In this document: positions 48,867-62,744 of the stretch, in pieces
Position numbering within the stretch: position 1 is the stretch's first letter
Layout of the letters: every line of letters starts with the position of its first letter
Assembly: GCA_963978545.1 (NCBI GenBank)
Contig: CAXBTE010000007.1
Location: forward strand, 124,001 to 188,000
Length of the DNA stretch: 64,000 nt
From: Linyphia triangularis
Taxonomy: Eukaryota > Arthropoda > Arachnida > Araneae > Linyphiidae
Direction of reading: 5' to 3'
Notes under the pieces: model-generated
Told to the model about the DNA's origin: nothing
The model's input: the letters and a program-made list of their open reading frames with translations, nothing else
Databases searched by the model: none
Translations under genes and position numbers: made by a program

Positions 48867-50641
48867 AAGCTTTTATATATTAGAATCTCCATTTTCAAAT
48901 TTATAGCATAAAAAAAATGTGAAGATGGTCAAAGGTTGGTCCAAATCTGTGCAGTTTAAATATTTTTCATTTTCAATTTTCCCCATGTTAATTGTATAGG
49001 AAATTTCAAACTTTGCAATTTTCGAAATTTTACGATCTCTTTGCACCTTGTGTCATAAAAATCATCACCCCAATCAATTTCCACAATCGAATCGTCATTA
49101 TAACTACATTTTACTGCTCAATGTCAAGAAATGCAAATTTCACGTATTGAAAGTACATGGGGGACGATATTCAATGAATTATTTTTCAAAAAGTAAAAAT
49201 CTCAATTTTTTTTCCTTTGGCGAAATTGAAGCTTTTATATATTAGAATCTACATTTCCAAATTTATAGCATAAAAAAAATGTGAAGATGGTCAAAGGTTG
49301 GTCCAAATCTGTGCAGTTTAAATAATTTTCATTTTCCATTTTCCCCATGATAATTGTATAGGAAATTTCAATTTTCAAAATTTTACGATCTTTTTGCACC
49401 TTGTGTCATAAAAATCATCACCCCAATCAATTTCCACAATCAAATCGTCATTATAACTACATTTTACTGCTCAATGTCAAGAAATGCAAATTTCACGTAT
49501 TGAAAGTACATGGGGGACGATATTCAATGAATTATTTTTCAAAAAGTAAAAATCTCAATTTTTTTTCCTTTGGCGAAATTGAAGATTTTATATATTAGAA
49601 TCTCCATTTCCAAATTTATAGCATAAAAAAAATGTGAAGATGGTCAAAGGTTGGTCCAAATCTGTGCAGTTTAAAAGTTTTTCATCATTAATTTTCCCAT
49701 GTTAATTGTATGGGAAATTTCAAATTTTTCAATTTTCACAATCTTTTTACACCTTGTGTCATAAAAATCATCACCCCAATCAATTTCCACAATCGAATCG
49801 TCATTATAACTACATTTTACTGCTCAATGTCAAGAAATGGAAATTTCACGTATTGAAAATACATGGGGGACGATATTCAATGAATTATTTTTCATAAAGT
49901 AAAAATCTCAATTTTTTTTCCTTTGGCGAAATTGAAGCTTTTGTATATTAGAATCTCCATTTCCAAATTTATAGCATAAAAAAATGTGAAGATGGTCAAA
50001 GGTTGGTCCAAATCTGTGCAGTTTAAATAATTTTCATTTTCCCCATGATAATTGTATAGGAAATTTCAATTTTCAAAATTTTACGATCTTTTTGCACCTT
50101 GTGTCATAAAAATCATCACCCCAATCAATTTCCACAATCAAATCGTCATTATAACTACATTTTACTGCTCAATGTCAAGAAATGCAAATTTCACGTATTG
50201 AAAGTACATGGGGGACGATATTCAATGAATTATCTTTCAAAAAGTAAAAATCTCAATTTTTTTTCCTTTGGCGAAATTGAAGCTTTTATATATTGGAATC
50301 TCCAATTCCAAATTTATAACATAAAAAAAAATGTGAAGATGGTCAAAGGTTGGTCCAAATCTGTGCAGTTTAAATATTTTTCATTTTCAAATTTCCCATG
50401 TTAAATGTATAGGAAATTTCAAACTTTGCAATTTTCGAAATTTTACGATCTTTTTGCACCTTGTGTCATAAAAATCATCACCCCAATCAATTTCCACAAT
50501 CGAATCGTCATTATAACTACATTTTACTGCTCAATGTCAAGAAATGCAAATTTCACGTATTGAAAGTACATGGGGGACGATATTCAATGAATTATTTTTC
50601 AAAAAGTAAAAATCTCAATTTTTTTTCCTTTGGCGAAATTG
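48867..50641 (+). repeat. 1.77-kb B1-B2-C-B2-B3 block, copy 1 (matches 60971-62744)
   Basis: Monomers 48867, 49229, 49582, 49935 and 50280 recur at 60971, 61333, 61686, 62039 and 62384 at an offset of 12,104 bp. Strong shared markers are ctccattttcaaattt in B1 and a 7-bp deletion in the B2 monomer (cattttccccatg in place of cattttccattttcccc). Copy 1 carries private changes: aagatt for AAGCTT at 49582, ttcataaagt near 49892, and a nine-A run near 50331. Confidence 0.87.
49935..50279 (+). repeat. Class B2 monomer with 7-bp deletion (345 bp)
   Basis: Near 50035 cattttccattttcccc has become cattttcccc, loss of one unit of a 7-bp tandem attttcc repeat. The same deletion is present at 62039-62383, so it predates duplication of the 1.77-kb block. 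The seven-A run variant is also present. Confidence 0.88.
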
Positions 50642-51709
50642 AAGCTTTTATATATTAGAATCTACATTTCCAAATTTATAGCATAAAAAAAATGTGAAGA
50701 TGGTCAAAGGTTGGTCCAAATCTGTGCAGTTTAAATAATTTTCATTTTCCATTTTCCCCATGATAATTGTATAGGAAATTTCAATTTTCAAAATTTTACG
50801 ATCTTTTTGCACCTTGTGTCATAAAAATCATCACCCCAATCAATTTCCACAATCAAATCGTCATTATAACTACATTTTACTGCTCAATGTCAAGAAATGC
50901 AAATTTCACGTATTGAAAGTACATGGGGGACGATATTCAATGAATTATTTTTCAAAAAGTAAAAATCTCAATTTTTTTTCCTTTGGCGAAATTGAAGCTT
51001 TTATATATTAGAATCTCCATTTCCAAATTTATAGCATAAAAAAATGTGAAGATGGTCAAAGGTTGGTCCAAATCTGTGCAGTTTAAATAATTTTCATTTT
51101 CCATTTTCCCCATGATAATTGTATAGGAAATTTCAATTTTCAAAATTTTACGATCTTTTTGCACCTTGTGTCATAAAAATCATCACCCCAATCAATTTCC
51201 ACAATCAAATCGTCATTATAACTACATTTTACTGCTCAATGTCAAGAAATGCAAATTTCACGTATTGAAAGTACATGGGGGACGATATTCAATGAATTAT
51301 TTTTCAAAAAGTAAAAATCTCAATTTTTTTTCCTTTGTCGAAATTGAAGCTTTTATATATTAGAATCTCCATTTCCAAATTTATAGCATAAAAAAAATGT
51401 GAAGATGGTCAAAGGTTGGTCCAAATCTGTGCAGTTTAAATATTTTTCATTTTCAATTTTCCCCATGTTAATTGTATAGGAAATTTCAAACTTTGCAATT
51501 TTCGAAATTTTACGATCTTTTTGCACCTTGTGTCATAAAAATCATCACCCCAATCAATTTCCACAATCGAATCGTCATTATAACTACATTTTACTGCTCA
51601 ATGTCAAGAAATGCAAATTTCACGTATTGAAAGTACATGGGGGACGATATTCAATGAATTATTTTTCAAAAAGTAAAAATCTCAATTTTTTTTTCCTTTG
51701 GCGAAATTG

Positions 51710-52049
51710 AAGCTTTTATATATTAGAATCTACATTTCCAAATTTATAGCATAAAAAAAATGTGAAGATGGTCAAATGTTGGTCCAAATCTGTGCAGTTT
51801 AAATAATTTTCATTTTCCATTTTCCCCATGATAATTGTATAGGAAATTTCAATTTTCAAAATTTTACGATCTTTTTGCACCTTGTGTCATAAAAATCATC
51901 ACCCCAATCAAATCGTCATTATAACTACATTTTACTGCTCAATGTCAAGAAATGCAAATTTCACGTATTGAAAGTACATGGGGGACGATATTCAATGAAT
52001 TATTTTTCAAAAAGTAAAAATCTCAATTTTTTTTCCTTTGGCGAAATTG
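51710..52049 (+). repeat. Class B2 monomer with 13-bp core deletion (340 bp)
   Basis: At about 51906 the core reads ccccaatcaaatcgtc. The normal B core has two aatcaa copies 13 bp apart; exactly one copy plus the spacer between them has been lost. This is a typical slippage or single-strand-annealing deletion. Confidence 0.88.
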
Positions 52050-53831
52050 AAGCTTTTATATATTAGAATCTCCATTTCCAAATTTATAGCATAAAAAAAA
52101 TGTGAAGATGGTCAAAGGTTGGTCCAAATCTGTGCAGTTTAAAAGTTTTTCATCATTAATTTTCCCATGTTAATTGTATGGGAAATTTCAAATTTTTCAA
52201 TTTTCACAATCTTTTTACACCTTGTGTCATAAAAATCATCACCCCAATCAATTTCCACAATCGAATCGTCATTATAACTACATTTTACTGCTCAATGTCA
52301 AGAAATGGAAATTTCACGTATTGAAAATACATGGGGGACGATATTCAATGAATTATTTTTCAAAAAGTAAAAATCTCAATTTTTTTTCCTTTGGCGAAAT
52401 TGAAGCTTTTATATATTAGAATCTCCATTTCCAAATTTATAGCATAAAAAAATGTGAAGATGGTCAAAGGTTGGTCCAAATCTGTGCAGTTTAAATAATT
52501 TTCATTTTCCATTTTCCCCATGATAATTGTATAGGAAATTTCAATTTTCAAAATTTTACGATCTTTTTGCACCTTGTGTCATAAAAATCATCACCCCAAT
52601 CAATTTCCACAATCAAATCGTCATTATAACTACATTTTACTGCTCAATGTCAAGGAATGCAAATTTCACGTATTGAAAGTACATGGGGGACGATATTCAA
52701 TGAATTATTTTTCAAAAAGTAAAAATCTCAATTTTTTTTCCTTTGTCGAAATTGAAGCTTTTATATATTAGAATCTCCATTTCCAAATTTATAGCATAAA
52801 AAAAATGTGAAGATGGTCAAAGGTTGGTCCAAATCTGTGCAGTTTAAATATTTTTCATTTTCAATTTTCCCCATGTTAATTGTATAGGAAATTTCAAACT
52901 TTGCAATTTTCGAAATTTTACGATCTTTTTGCACCTTGTGTCATAAAAATCATCACCCCAATCAATTTCCACAATCGAATCGTCATTATAACTACATTTT
53001 ACTGCTCAATGTCAAGAAATGCAAATTTCACGTATTGAAAGTACATGGGGGACGATATTCAATGAATTATTTTTCAAAAAGTAAAAATCTCAATTTTTTT
53101 TCCTTTGGCGAAATTGAAGCTTTTATATAGGCGAATCTCCATTTCCAAATTTATAGCATAAAAAAAATGTGAAGATGGTCAAAGGTTGGTCCAAATCTGT
53201 GCAGTTTAAAAGTTTTTCATCATTAATTTTCCCATGTTAATTGTATGGGAAATTTCAAATTTTTCAATTTTCACAATCTTTTTACACCTTGTGTCATAAA
53301 AATCATCACCCCAATCAATTTCCACAATCGAATCGTCATTATAACTACATTTTACTGCTCAATGTCAAGAAATGGAAATTTCACGTATTGAAAATACATG
53401 GGGGACGATATTCAATGAATTATTTTTCAAAAAGTAAAAATCTCAATTTTTTTTCCTTTGGCGAAATTGAAGCTTTTATATATTAGAATCTCCATTTCCA
53501 AATTTATAGCATAAAAAAAAATGTGAAGATGGTCAAAGGTTAGTCCAAATCTGTGCAGTTTAAATATTTTTCATTTTCAAATTTCCCATGTTAAATGTAT
53601 AGGAAATTTCAAACTTTGCAATTTTCGAAAATTTACGATCTTTTTGCACCTTGTGTCATAAAAATCATCACCCCAATCAATTTCCACAATCGAATCGTCA
53701 TTATAACTACATTTTACTGCTCAATGTCAAGAAATGCAAATTTCACGTATTGAAAATACATGGGGGACGATATTCAATGAATTATTTTTCAAAAAGTAAA
53801 AATCTCAATTTTTTTTCCTTTGGCGAAATTG

Positions 53832-56668
53832 AAGCTTTTATATTGGAGAATCTACATTTCCAATTTTTTAACATAAAAAAAATGCGAAGGTGGTCAAAGT
53901 TTGGTCCAAATCTGTTCGGTTTAAAAGTTTTTCATCTTTAATTTTCCCATGTTAATTGTATGGGAAATTTCAAATTTTTCAATTTTCACAATCTTTTTGC
54001 ACATTGTGTCACAAAAATCATCACCCCAATCAATTTCCACAATCGAATCGTCATTATAACTACATTTTACTGCTCAATGTCAAGAAATGCAAATTTCACG
54101 TATTGAAAGTACATGGGGGACGATATTCAATGAATTATTTTTCAAAAAGTAAAAATCTCAATTTTTTTTCCTTTGGCGAAATTGAAGCTTTTATATATTA
54201 GAATCTCCATTTCCAAATTTATAGCATAAAAAAATGTGAAGATGGTCAAAGGTTGGTCCAAATCTGTGCAGTTTAAATAATTTTCATTTTCCATTTTCCC
54301 CATGATAATTGGATAGGAAATTTCAATTTTCAAAATTTTACGATCTTTTTGCACCTTGTGTCATAAAAATCATCACCCCAATCAATTTCCACAATCAAAT
54401 CGTCATTATAACTACATTTTACTGCTCAATGTCAAGAAATGCAAATTTCACGTATTGAAAGTACATGGGGGACGATATTCAATGAATTATTTTTCAAAAA
54501 GTAAAAATCTCAATTTTTTTTCCTTTGGCGAAATTGAAGCTTTTATATAGGCGAATCTCCATTTCCAAATTTATAGCATAAAAAAAATGTGAAGATGGTC
54601 AAAGGTTGGTCCAAATCTGTGCAGTTTAAAAGTTTTCATCATTAATTTTCCCATGTTAATTGTATGGGAAATTTCAAATTTTTCAATTTTCACAATCTTT
54701 TTACACCTTGTGTCATAAAAATCATCACCCCAATCAATTTCCACAATCGAATCGTCATTATAACTACATTTTACTGCTCAATGTCAAGAAATGCAAATTT
54801 CACGTATTGAAAGTACATGGGGGACGATATTCAATGAATTATTTTTCAAAAAGTAAAAATCTCAATTTTTTTTCCTTTGGCGAAATTGAAGCTTTTATAT
54901 ATTAGAATCTCCAATTCCAAATTTATAACATAAAAAAAATGTGAAGATGGTCAAAGGTTGGTCCAAATCTGTGCAGTTTAAATATTTTTCATTTTCAAAT
55001 TTCCCATGTTAAATGTATAGGAAATTTCAAACTTTGCAATTTTCGAAATTTTACGATCTTTTTGCACCTTGTGTCATAAAAATCATCACCCCAATCAATT
55101 TTCACAATCGAATCGTCATTATAACTACATTTTACTGCTCAATGTCAAGAAATGCAAATTTCACGTATTGAAATTACATGGGGGACGATATTCAATGAAT
55201 TATTTTTCAAAAAGTAAAAATCTCAATTTTTTTTCCTTTGGCGAAATTGAAGCTTTTATATTGGAGAATCTACATTTCCAATTTTTTAACATAAAAAAAA
55301 TGCGAAGGTGGTCAAAGTTTGGTCCAAATCTGTTCGGTTTAAAAGTTTTTCATCTTTAATTTTCCCATGTTAATTGTATGGGAAATTTCAAATTTTTCAA
55401 TTTTCACAATCTTTTTGCACATTGTGTCACAAAAATCATCACCCCAATCAATTTCCACAATCGAATCGTCATTATAACTACATTTTACTGCTCAATGTCA
55501 AGAAATGCAAATTTCACGTATTGAAAGTACATGGGGGACGATATTCAATGAATTATTTTTCAAAAAGTAAAAATCTCAATTTTTTTTCCTTTGGCGAAAT
55601 TGAAGCTTTTATATATTAGAATCTCCATTTCCAAATTTATAGCATAAAAAAATGTGAAGATGGTCAAAGGTTGGTCCAAATCTGTGCAGTTTAAATAATT
55701 TTCATTTTCCATTTTCCCCATGATAATTGGATAGGAAATTTCAATTTTCAAAATTTTACGATCTTTTTGCACCTTGTGTCATAAAAATCATCACCCCAAT
55801 CAATTTCCACAATCAAATCGTCATTATAACTACATTTTACTGCTCAATGTCAAGAAATGCAAATTTCACGTATTGAAAGTACATGGGGGACGATATTCAA
55901 TGAATTATTTTTCAAAAAGTAAAAATCTCAATTTTTTTTCCTTTGGCGAAATTGAAGCTTTTATATAGGCGAATCTCCATTTCCAAATTTATAGCATAAA
56001 AAAAATGTGAAGATGGTCAAAGGTTGGTCCAAATCTGTGCAGTTTAAAAGTTTTTCATCATTAATTTTCCCATGTTAATTGTATGGGAAATTTCAAATTT
56101 TTCAATTTTCACAATCTTTTTACACCTTGTGTCATAAAAATCATCACCCCAATCAATTTCCACAATCGAATCGTCATTATAACTACATTTTACTGCTCAA
56201 TGTCAAGAAATGGAAATTTCACGTATTGAAAATACATGGGGGACGATATTCAATGAATTATTTTTCAAAAAGTAAAAATCTCAATTTTTTTTCCTTTGGC
56301 GAAATTGAAGCTTTTATATATTAGAATCTCCAATTCCAAATTTATAACATAAAAAAAATGTGAAGATGGTCAAAGGTTGGTCCAAATCTGTGCAGTTTAA
56401 ATATTTTTCATTTTCAAATTTCCCATGTTAAATGTATAGGAAATTTCAAACTTTGCAATTTTCGAAATTTTACGATCTTTTTGCACCTTGTGTCATAAAA
56501 ATCATCACCCCAATCAATTTTCACAATCGAATCGTCATTATAACTACATTTTACTGCTCAATGTCAAGAAATGCAAATTTCACGTATTGAAATTACATGG
56601 GGGACGATATTCAATGAATTATTTTTCAAAAAGTAAAAATCTCAATTTTTTTTCCTTTGGCGAAATTG
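53832..56668 (+). repeat. Tandem 1418/1419-bp 4-mer (A-B2-C-B3)
   Basis: Monomers 53832-55249 and 55250-56668 have the same order. The B2 monomers at 54185 and 55603 share the private ataattggatagg; both C monomers start tataggcgaatctcc. The two C copies differ: 54537 has lost one T (agttttcatc) and has the ordinary gaaatgcaaat core, whereas 55955 has gaaatggaaat. Confidence 0.87.
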
Positions 56669-58114
56669 AAGCTTTTATATATTAGAATCTCCATTTCCAA
56701 ATTTATAGCATAAAAAAAATGTGAAGATGGTCAAAGGTTGGTCCAAATATGTGCAGTTTAAATATTTTTCATTTTCAATTTTCCCCATGTTAATTGTATA
56801 GGAAATTTCAAACTTTGCAATTTTCGAAATTTTACGATCTTTTTGCACCTTGTGTCATAAAAATCATCACCCCAATCAATTTCCACAATCAAATCGTCAT
56901 TATAACTACATTTTACTGCTCAATGTCAAGAAATGCAAATTTCACGTATTGAAAGTACGTGGGGGACGATATTCAATGAATTATCTTTCAAAAAGTAAAA
57001 ATCTCAATTTTTTTTCCTTTGGCGAAATTGAAGCTTTTATATATTGGAATCTCCAATTCCAAATTTATAACATAAAAAAAATGTGAAGATGGTCAAAGGT
57101 TGGTCCAAATCTGTGCAGTTTAAATATTTTTCATTTTCAAATTTCCCATGTTAAATGTATAGGAAATTTCAAACTTTGCAATTTTCGAAATTTTACGATC
57201 TTTTTGCACCTTGTGTCATAAAAATCATCACCCCAATCAATTTTCACAATCGAATCGTCATTATAACTACATTTTACTGCTCAATGTCAAGAAATGCAAA
57301 TTTCACGTATTGAAATTACATGGGGGACGATATTCAATGAATTATTTTTCAAAAAGTAAAAATCTCAATTTTTTTTCCTTTGGCGAAATTGAAGCTTTTA
57401 TATATTAGAATCTCCATTTCCAAATTTATAGCATAAAAAAAATGTGAAGATGGTCAAAGGTTGGTCCAAATATGTGCAGTTTAAATATTTTTCATTTTCA
57501 ATTTTCCCCATGTTAATTGTATAGGAAATTTCAAACTTTGCAATTTTCGAAATTTTACGATCTTTTTGCACCTTGTGTCATAAAAATCATCACCCCAATC
57601 AATTTCCACAATCAAATCGTCATTATAACTACATTTTACTGCTCAATGTCAAGAAATGCAAATTTCACGTATTGAAAGTACGTGGGGGACGATATTCAAT
57701 GAATTATCTTTCAAAAAGTAAAAATCTCAATTTTTTTTCCTTTGGCGAAATTGAAGCTTTTATATATTGGAATCTCCAATTCCAAATTTATAACATAAAA
57801 AAAATGTGAAGATGGTCAAAGGTTGGTCCAAATCTGTGCAGTTTAAATATTTTTCATTTTCAAATTTCCCATGTTAAATGTATAGGAAATTTCAAAATTT
57901 GCAATTTTCGAAATTTTACGATCTTTTTGCACCTTGTGTCATAAAAATCATCACCCCAATCAATTTCCACAATCGAATCGTCATTATAACTACATTTTAC
58001 TGCTCAATGTCAAGAAATGCAAATTTCACGTATTGAAAGTACATGGGGGACGATATTCAATGAATTATTTTTCAAAAAGTAAAAATCTCAATTTTTTTTC
58101 CTTTGGCGAAATTG
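56669..58114 (+). repeat. Tandem 723-bp dimer (B1-B3)
   Basis: 56669-57391 and 57392-58114 are two B1-B3 dimers of identical length. Shared markers are caaatatgtgcag and gtacgtgggg in B1, ttatctttcaaaaag, and tattggaatctccaattcc with aacataaa in B3. The left dimer B3 has caattttcacaatcg and gaaattacatgg, which the right one lacks. Confidence 0.87.
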
Positions 58115-60247
58115 AAGCTTTTATATATTAGAATCTACATTTCCAAATTTATAGCATAAAAAAAATGTGAAGATGGTCAAAGGTTGGTCCAAATCTGTGC
58201 AGTTTAAATAATTTTCATTTTCCATTTTCCCCATGATAATTGTATAGGAAATTTCAATTTTCAAAATTTTACGATCTTTTTGCACCTTGTGTCATAAAAA
58301 TCATCACCCCAATCAATTTCCACAATCGAATCGTCATTATAACTACATTTTACTGCTCAATGTCAAGAAATGCAAATTTCACGTATTGAAAGTACATGGG
58401 GGACGATATTCAATGAATTATTTTTCAAAAAGTAAAAATCTCAATTTTTTTTCCTTTGGCGAAATTGAAGCTTTTATATATTAGAATCTCCATTTCCAAA
58501 TTTATAGCATAAAAAAATGTGAAGATGGTCAAAGGTTGGTCCAAATCTGTGCAGTTTAAATAATTTTCATTTTCCATTTTCCCCATGATAATTGTATAGG
58601 AAATTTCAATTTTCAAAATTTTACGATCTTTTTGCACCTTGTGTCATAAAAATCATCACCCCAATCAATTTCCACAATCAAATCGTCATTATAACTACAT
58701 TTTACTGCTCAATGTCAAGAAATGCAAATTTCACGTATTGAAAGTACATGGGGGACGATATTCAATGAATTATTTTTCAAAAAGTAAAAATCTCAATTTT
58801 TTTTCCTTTGGCGAAATTGAAGCTTTTATATATTAGAATCTCCATTTCCAAATTTATAGCATAAAAAAAATGTGAAGATGGTCAAAGGTTGGTCCAAATA
58901 TGTGCAGTTTAAATATTTTTCATTTTCAATTTTCCCCATGTTAATTGTATAGGAAATTTCAAACTTTGCAATTTTCGAAATTTTACGATCTTTTTGCACC
59001 TTGTGTCATAAAAATCATCACCCCAATCAATTTCCACAATCAAATCGTCATTATAACTACATTTTACTGCTCAATGTCAAGAAATGCAAATTTCACGTAT
59101 TGAAAGTACGTGGGGGACGATATTCAATGAATTATCTTTCAAAAAGTAAAAATCTCAATTTTTTTTCCTTTGGCGAAATTGAAGCTTTTATATATTGGAA
59201 TCTCCAATTCCAAATTTATAACATAAAAAAAATGTGAAGATGGTCAAAGGTTGGTCCAAATCTGTGCAGTTTAAATATTTTTCATTTTCAAATTTCCCAT
59301 GTTAAATGTATAGGAAATTTCAAAATTTGCAATTTTCGAAATTTTACGATCTTTTTGCACCTTGTGTCATAAAAATCATCACCCCAATCAATTTCCACAA
59401 TCGAATCGTCATTATAACTACATTTTACTGCTCAATGTCAAGAAATGCAAATTTCACGTATTGAAAGTACATGGGGGACGATATTCAATGAATTATTTTT
59501 CAAAAAGTAAAAATCTCAATTTTTTTTCCTTTGGCGAAATTGAAGCTTTTATATATTAGAATCTACATTTCCAAATTTATAGCATAAAAAAAATGTGAAG
59601 ATGGTCAAAGGTTGGTCCAAATCTGTGCAGTTTAAATAATTTTCATTTTCCATTTTCCCCATGATAATTGTATAGGAAATTTCAATTTTCAAAATTTTAC
59701 GATCTTTTTGCACCTTGTGTCATAAAAATCATCACCCCAATCAATTTCCACAATCAAATCGTCATTATAACTACATTTTACTGCTCAATGTCAAGAAATG
59801 CAAATTTCACGTATTGAAAGTACATGGGGGACGATATTCAATGAATTATTTTTCAAAAAGTAAAAATCTCAATTTTTTTTCCTTTGGCGAAATTGAAGCT
59901 TTTATATATTAGAATCTCCATTTCCAAATTTATAGCATAAAAAAATGTGAAGATGGTCAAAGGTTGGTCCAAATCTGTGCAGTTTAAATAATTTTCATTT
60001 TCCATTTTCCCCATGATAATTGTATAGGAAATTTCAATTTTCAAAATTTTACGATCTTTTTGCACCTTGTGTCATAAAAATCATCACCCCAATCAATTTC
60101 CACAATCAAATCGTCATTATAACTACATTTTACTGCTCAATGTCAAGAAATGCAAATTTCACGTATTGAAAGTACATGGGGGACGATATTCAATGAATTA
60201 TTTTTCAAAAAGTAAAAATCTCAATTTTTTTTCCTTTGTCGAAATTG
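57392..60247 (+). repeat. Tandem 1428-bp 4-mer (B1-B3-B2-B2)
   Basis: 57392-58819 and 58820-60247 are two copies of a 4-mer of identical length. A third copy lies at 47078-48505 (offset 10,314 from 57392) and a fourth, cut by the window edge, starts at 63450. Markers are caaatatgtgcag, gtacgtgggg, caaaatttgcaatt, and the seven-A run in the last B2. Confidence 0.88.
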
Positions 60248-60608
60248 AAGCTTTTATATATTACAATCTCCATTTCCAAATTTATAGCATAAAAAAAATG
60301 TGAAGATGGTCAAAGGTTAGTCCAAATCTGTGCAGTTTAAATATTTTTCATTTTCAAATTTCCCATGTTAAATGTATAGGAAATTTCAAACTTTGCAATT
60401 TTCGAAAATTTACGATCTTTTTGCACCTTGTGTCATAAAAATCATCACCCCAATCAATTTCCACAATCGAATCGTCATTATAACTACATTTTACTGCTCA
60501 ATGTCAAGAAATGCAAATTTCACGTATTGAAAGTACATGGGGGACGATATTCAATGAATTATTTTTCAAAAAGTAAAAATCTCAATTTTTTTTCCTTTGG
60601 CGAAATTG

Positions 60609-61332
60609 AAGCTTTTATATATTAGAATCTCCATTTTCAAATTTATAGCATAAAAAAAATGTGAAGATGGTCAAAGGTTGGTCCATATCTGTGCAGTTTA
60701 AATATTTTTCATTTTCAATTTTCCCCATGTTAATTGTATAGGAAATTTCAAACTTTGCAATTTTCGAAATTTTACGATCTTTTTGCACCTTGTGTCATAA
60801 AAATCATCACCCCAATCAATTTCCACAATCGAATCGTCATTATAACTACATTTTACTGCTCAATGTCAAGAAATGCAAATTTCACGTATTGAAAGTACAT
60901 GGGGGACGATATTCAATGAATTATTTTTCAAAAAGTAAAAATCTCAATTTTTTTTCCTTTGGCAAAATTGAAGCTTTTATATATTAGAATCTCCATTTTC
61001 AAATTTATAGCATAAAAAAAATGTGAAGATGGTCAAAGGTTGGTCCAAATCTGTGCAGTTTAAATATTTTTCATTTTCAATTTTCCCCATGTTAATTGTA
61101 TAGGAAATTTCAAACTTTGCAATTTTCGAAATTTTACGATCTTTTTGCACCTTGTGTCATAAAAATCATCACCCCAATCAATTTCCACAATCGAATCGTC
61201 ATTATAACTACATTTTACTGCTCAATGTCAAGAAATGCAAATTTCACGTATTGAAAGTACATGGGGGACGATATTCAATGAATTATTTTTCAAAAAGTAA
61301 AAATCTCAATTTTTTTTCCTTTGGCGAAATTG
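60609..61332 (+). repeat. Single-monomer tandem duplication (B1-B1)
   Basis: 60609-60970 and 60971-61332 are adjacent B1 monomers of 362 bp that share ctccattttcaaattt. They differ at gtccatatctg versus gtccaaatctg and at ggcaaaattg versus ggcgaaattg. The displaced copy at 48867 is a single monomer, so the second B1 here looks like a one-monomer gain. Confidence 0.8.
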
Positions 61333-62744
61333 AAGCTTTTATATATTAGAATCTACATTTCCAAATTTATAGCATAAAAAAAATGTGAAGATGGTCAAAG
61401 GTTGGTCCAAATCTGTGCAGTTTAAATAATTTTCATTTTCCATTTTCCCCATGATAATTGTATAGGAAATTTCAATTTTCAAAATTTTACGATCTTTTTG
61501 CACCTTGTGTCATAAAAATCATCACCCCAATCAATTTCCACAATCAAATCGTCATTATAACTACATTTTACTGCTCAATGTCAAGAAATGCAAATTTCAC
61601 GTATTGAAAGTACATGGGGGACGATATTCAATGAATTATTTTTCAAAAAGTAAAAATCTCAATTTTTTTTCCTTTGGCGAAATTGAAGCTTTTATATATT
61701 AGAATCTCCATTTCCAAATTTATAGCATAAAAAAAATGTGAAGATGGTCAAAGGTTGGTCCAAATCTGTGCAGTTTAAAAGTTTTTCATCATTAATTTTC
61801 CCATGTTAATTGTATGGGAAATTTCAAATTTTTCAATTTTCACAATCTTTTTACACCTTGTGTCATAAAAATCATCACCCCAATCAATTTCCACAATCGA
61901 ATCGTCATTATAACTACATTTTACTGCTCAATGTCAAGAAATGGAAATTTCACGTATTGAAAATACATGGGGGACGATATTCAATGAATTATTTTTCAAA
62001 AAGTAAAAATCTCAATTTTTTTTCCTTTGGCGAAATTGAAGCTTTTATATATTAGAATCTCCATTTCCAAATTTATAGCATAAAAAAATGTGAAGATGGT
62101 CAAAGGTTGGTCCAAATCTGTGCAGTTTAAATAATTTTCATTTTCCCCATGATAATTGTATAGGAAATTTCAATTTTCAAAATTTTACGATCTTTTTGCA
62201 CCTTGTGTCATAAAAATCATCACCCCAATCAATTTCCACAATCAAATCGTCATTATAACTACATTTTACTGCTCAATGTCAAGAAATGCAAATTTCACGT
62301 ATTGAAAGTACATGGGGGACGATATTCAATGAATTATCTTTCAAAAAGTAAAAATCTCAATTTTTTTTCCTTTGGCGAAATTGAAGCTTTTATATATTGG
62401 AATCTCCAATTCCAAATTTATAACATAAAAAAAATGTGAAGATGGTCAAAGGTTGGTCCAAATCTGTGCAGTTTAAATATTTTTCATTTTCAAATTTCCC
62501 ATGTTAAATGTATAGGAAATTTCAAACTTTGCAATTTTCGAAATTTTACGATCTTTTTGCACCTTGTGTCATAAAAATCATCACCCCAATCAATTTCCAC
62601 AATCGAATCGTCATTATAACTACATTTTACTGCTCAATGTCAAGAAATGCAAATTTCACGTATTGAAAGTACATGGGGGACGATATTCAATGAATTATTT
62701 TTCAAAAAGTAAAAATCTCAATTTTTTTTCCTTTGGCGAAATTG
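60971..62744 (+). repeat. 1.77-kb B1-B2-C-B2-B3 block, copy 2
   Basis: Counterpart of 48867-50641, with the same 7-bp deletion in the 345-bp B2 monomer at 62039. The preceding monomer 60609-60970 is an additional B1 with the same ctccattttcaaattt marker. Confidence 0.87.
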
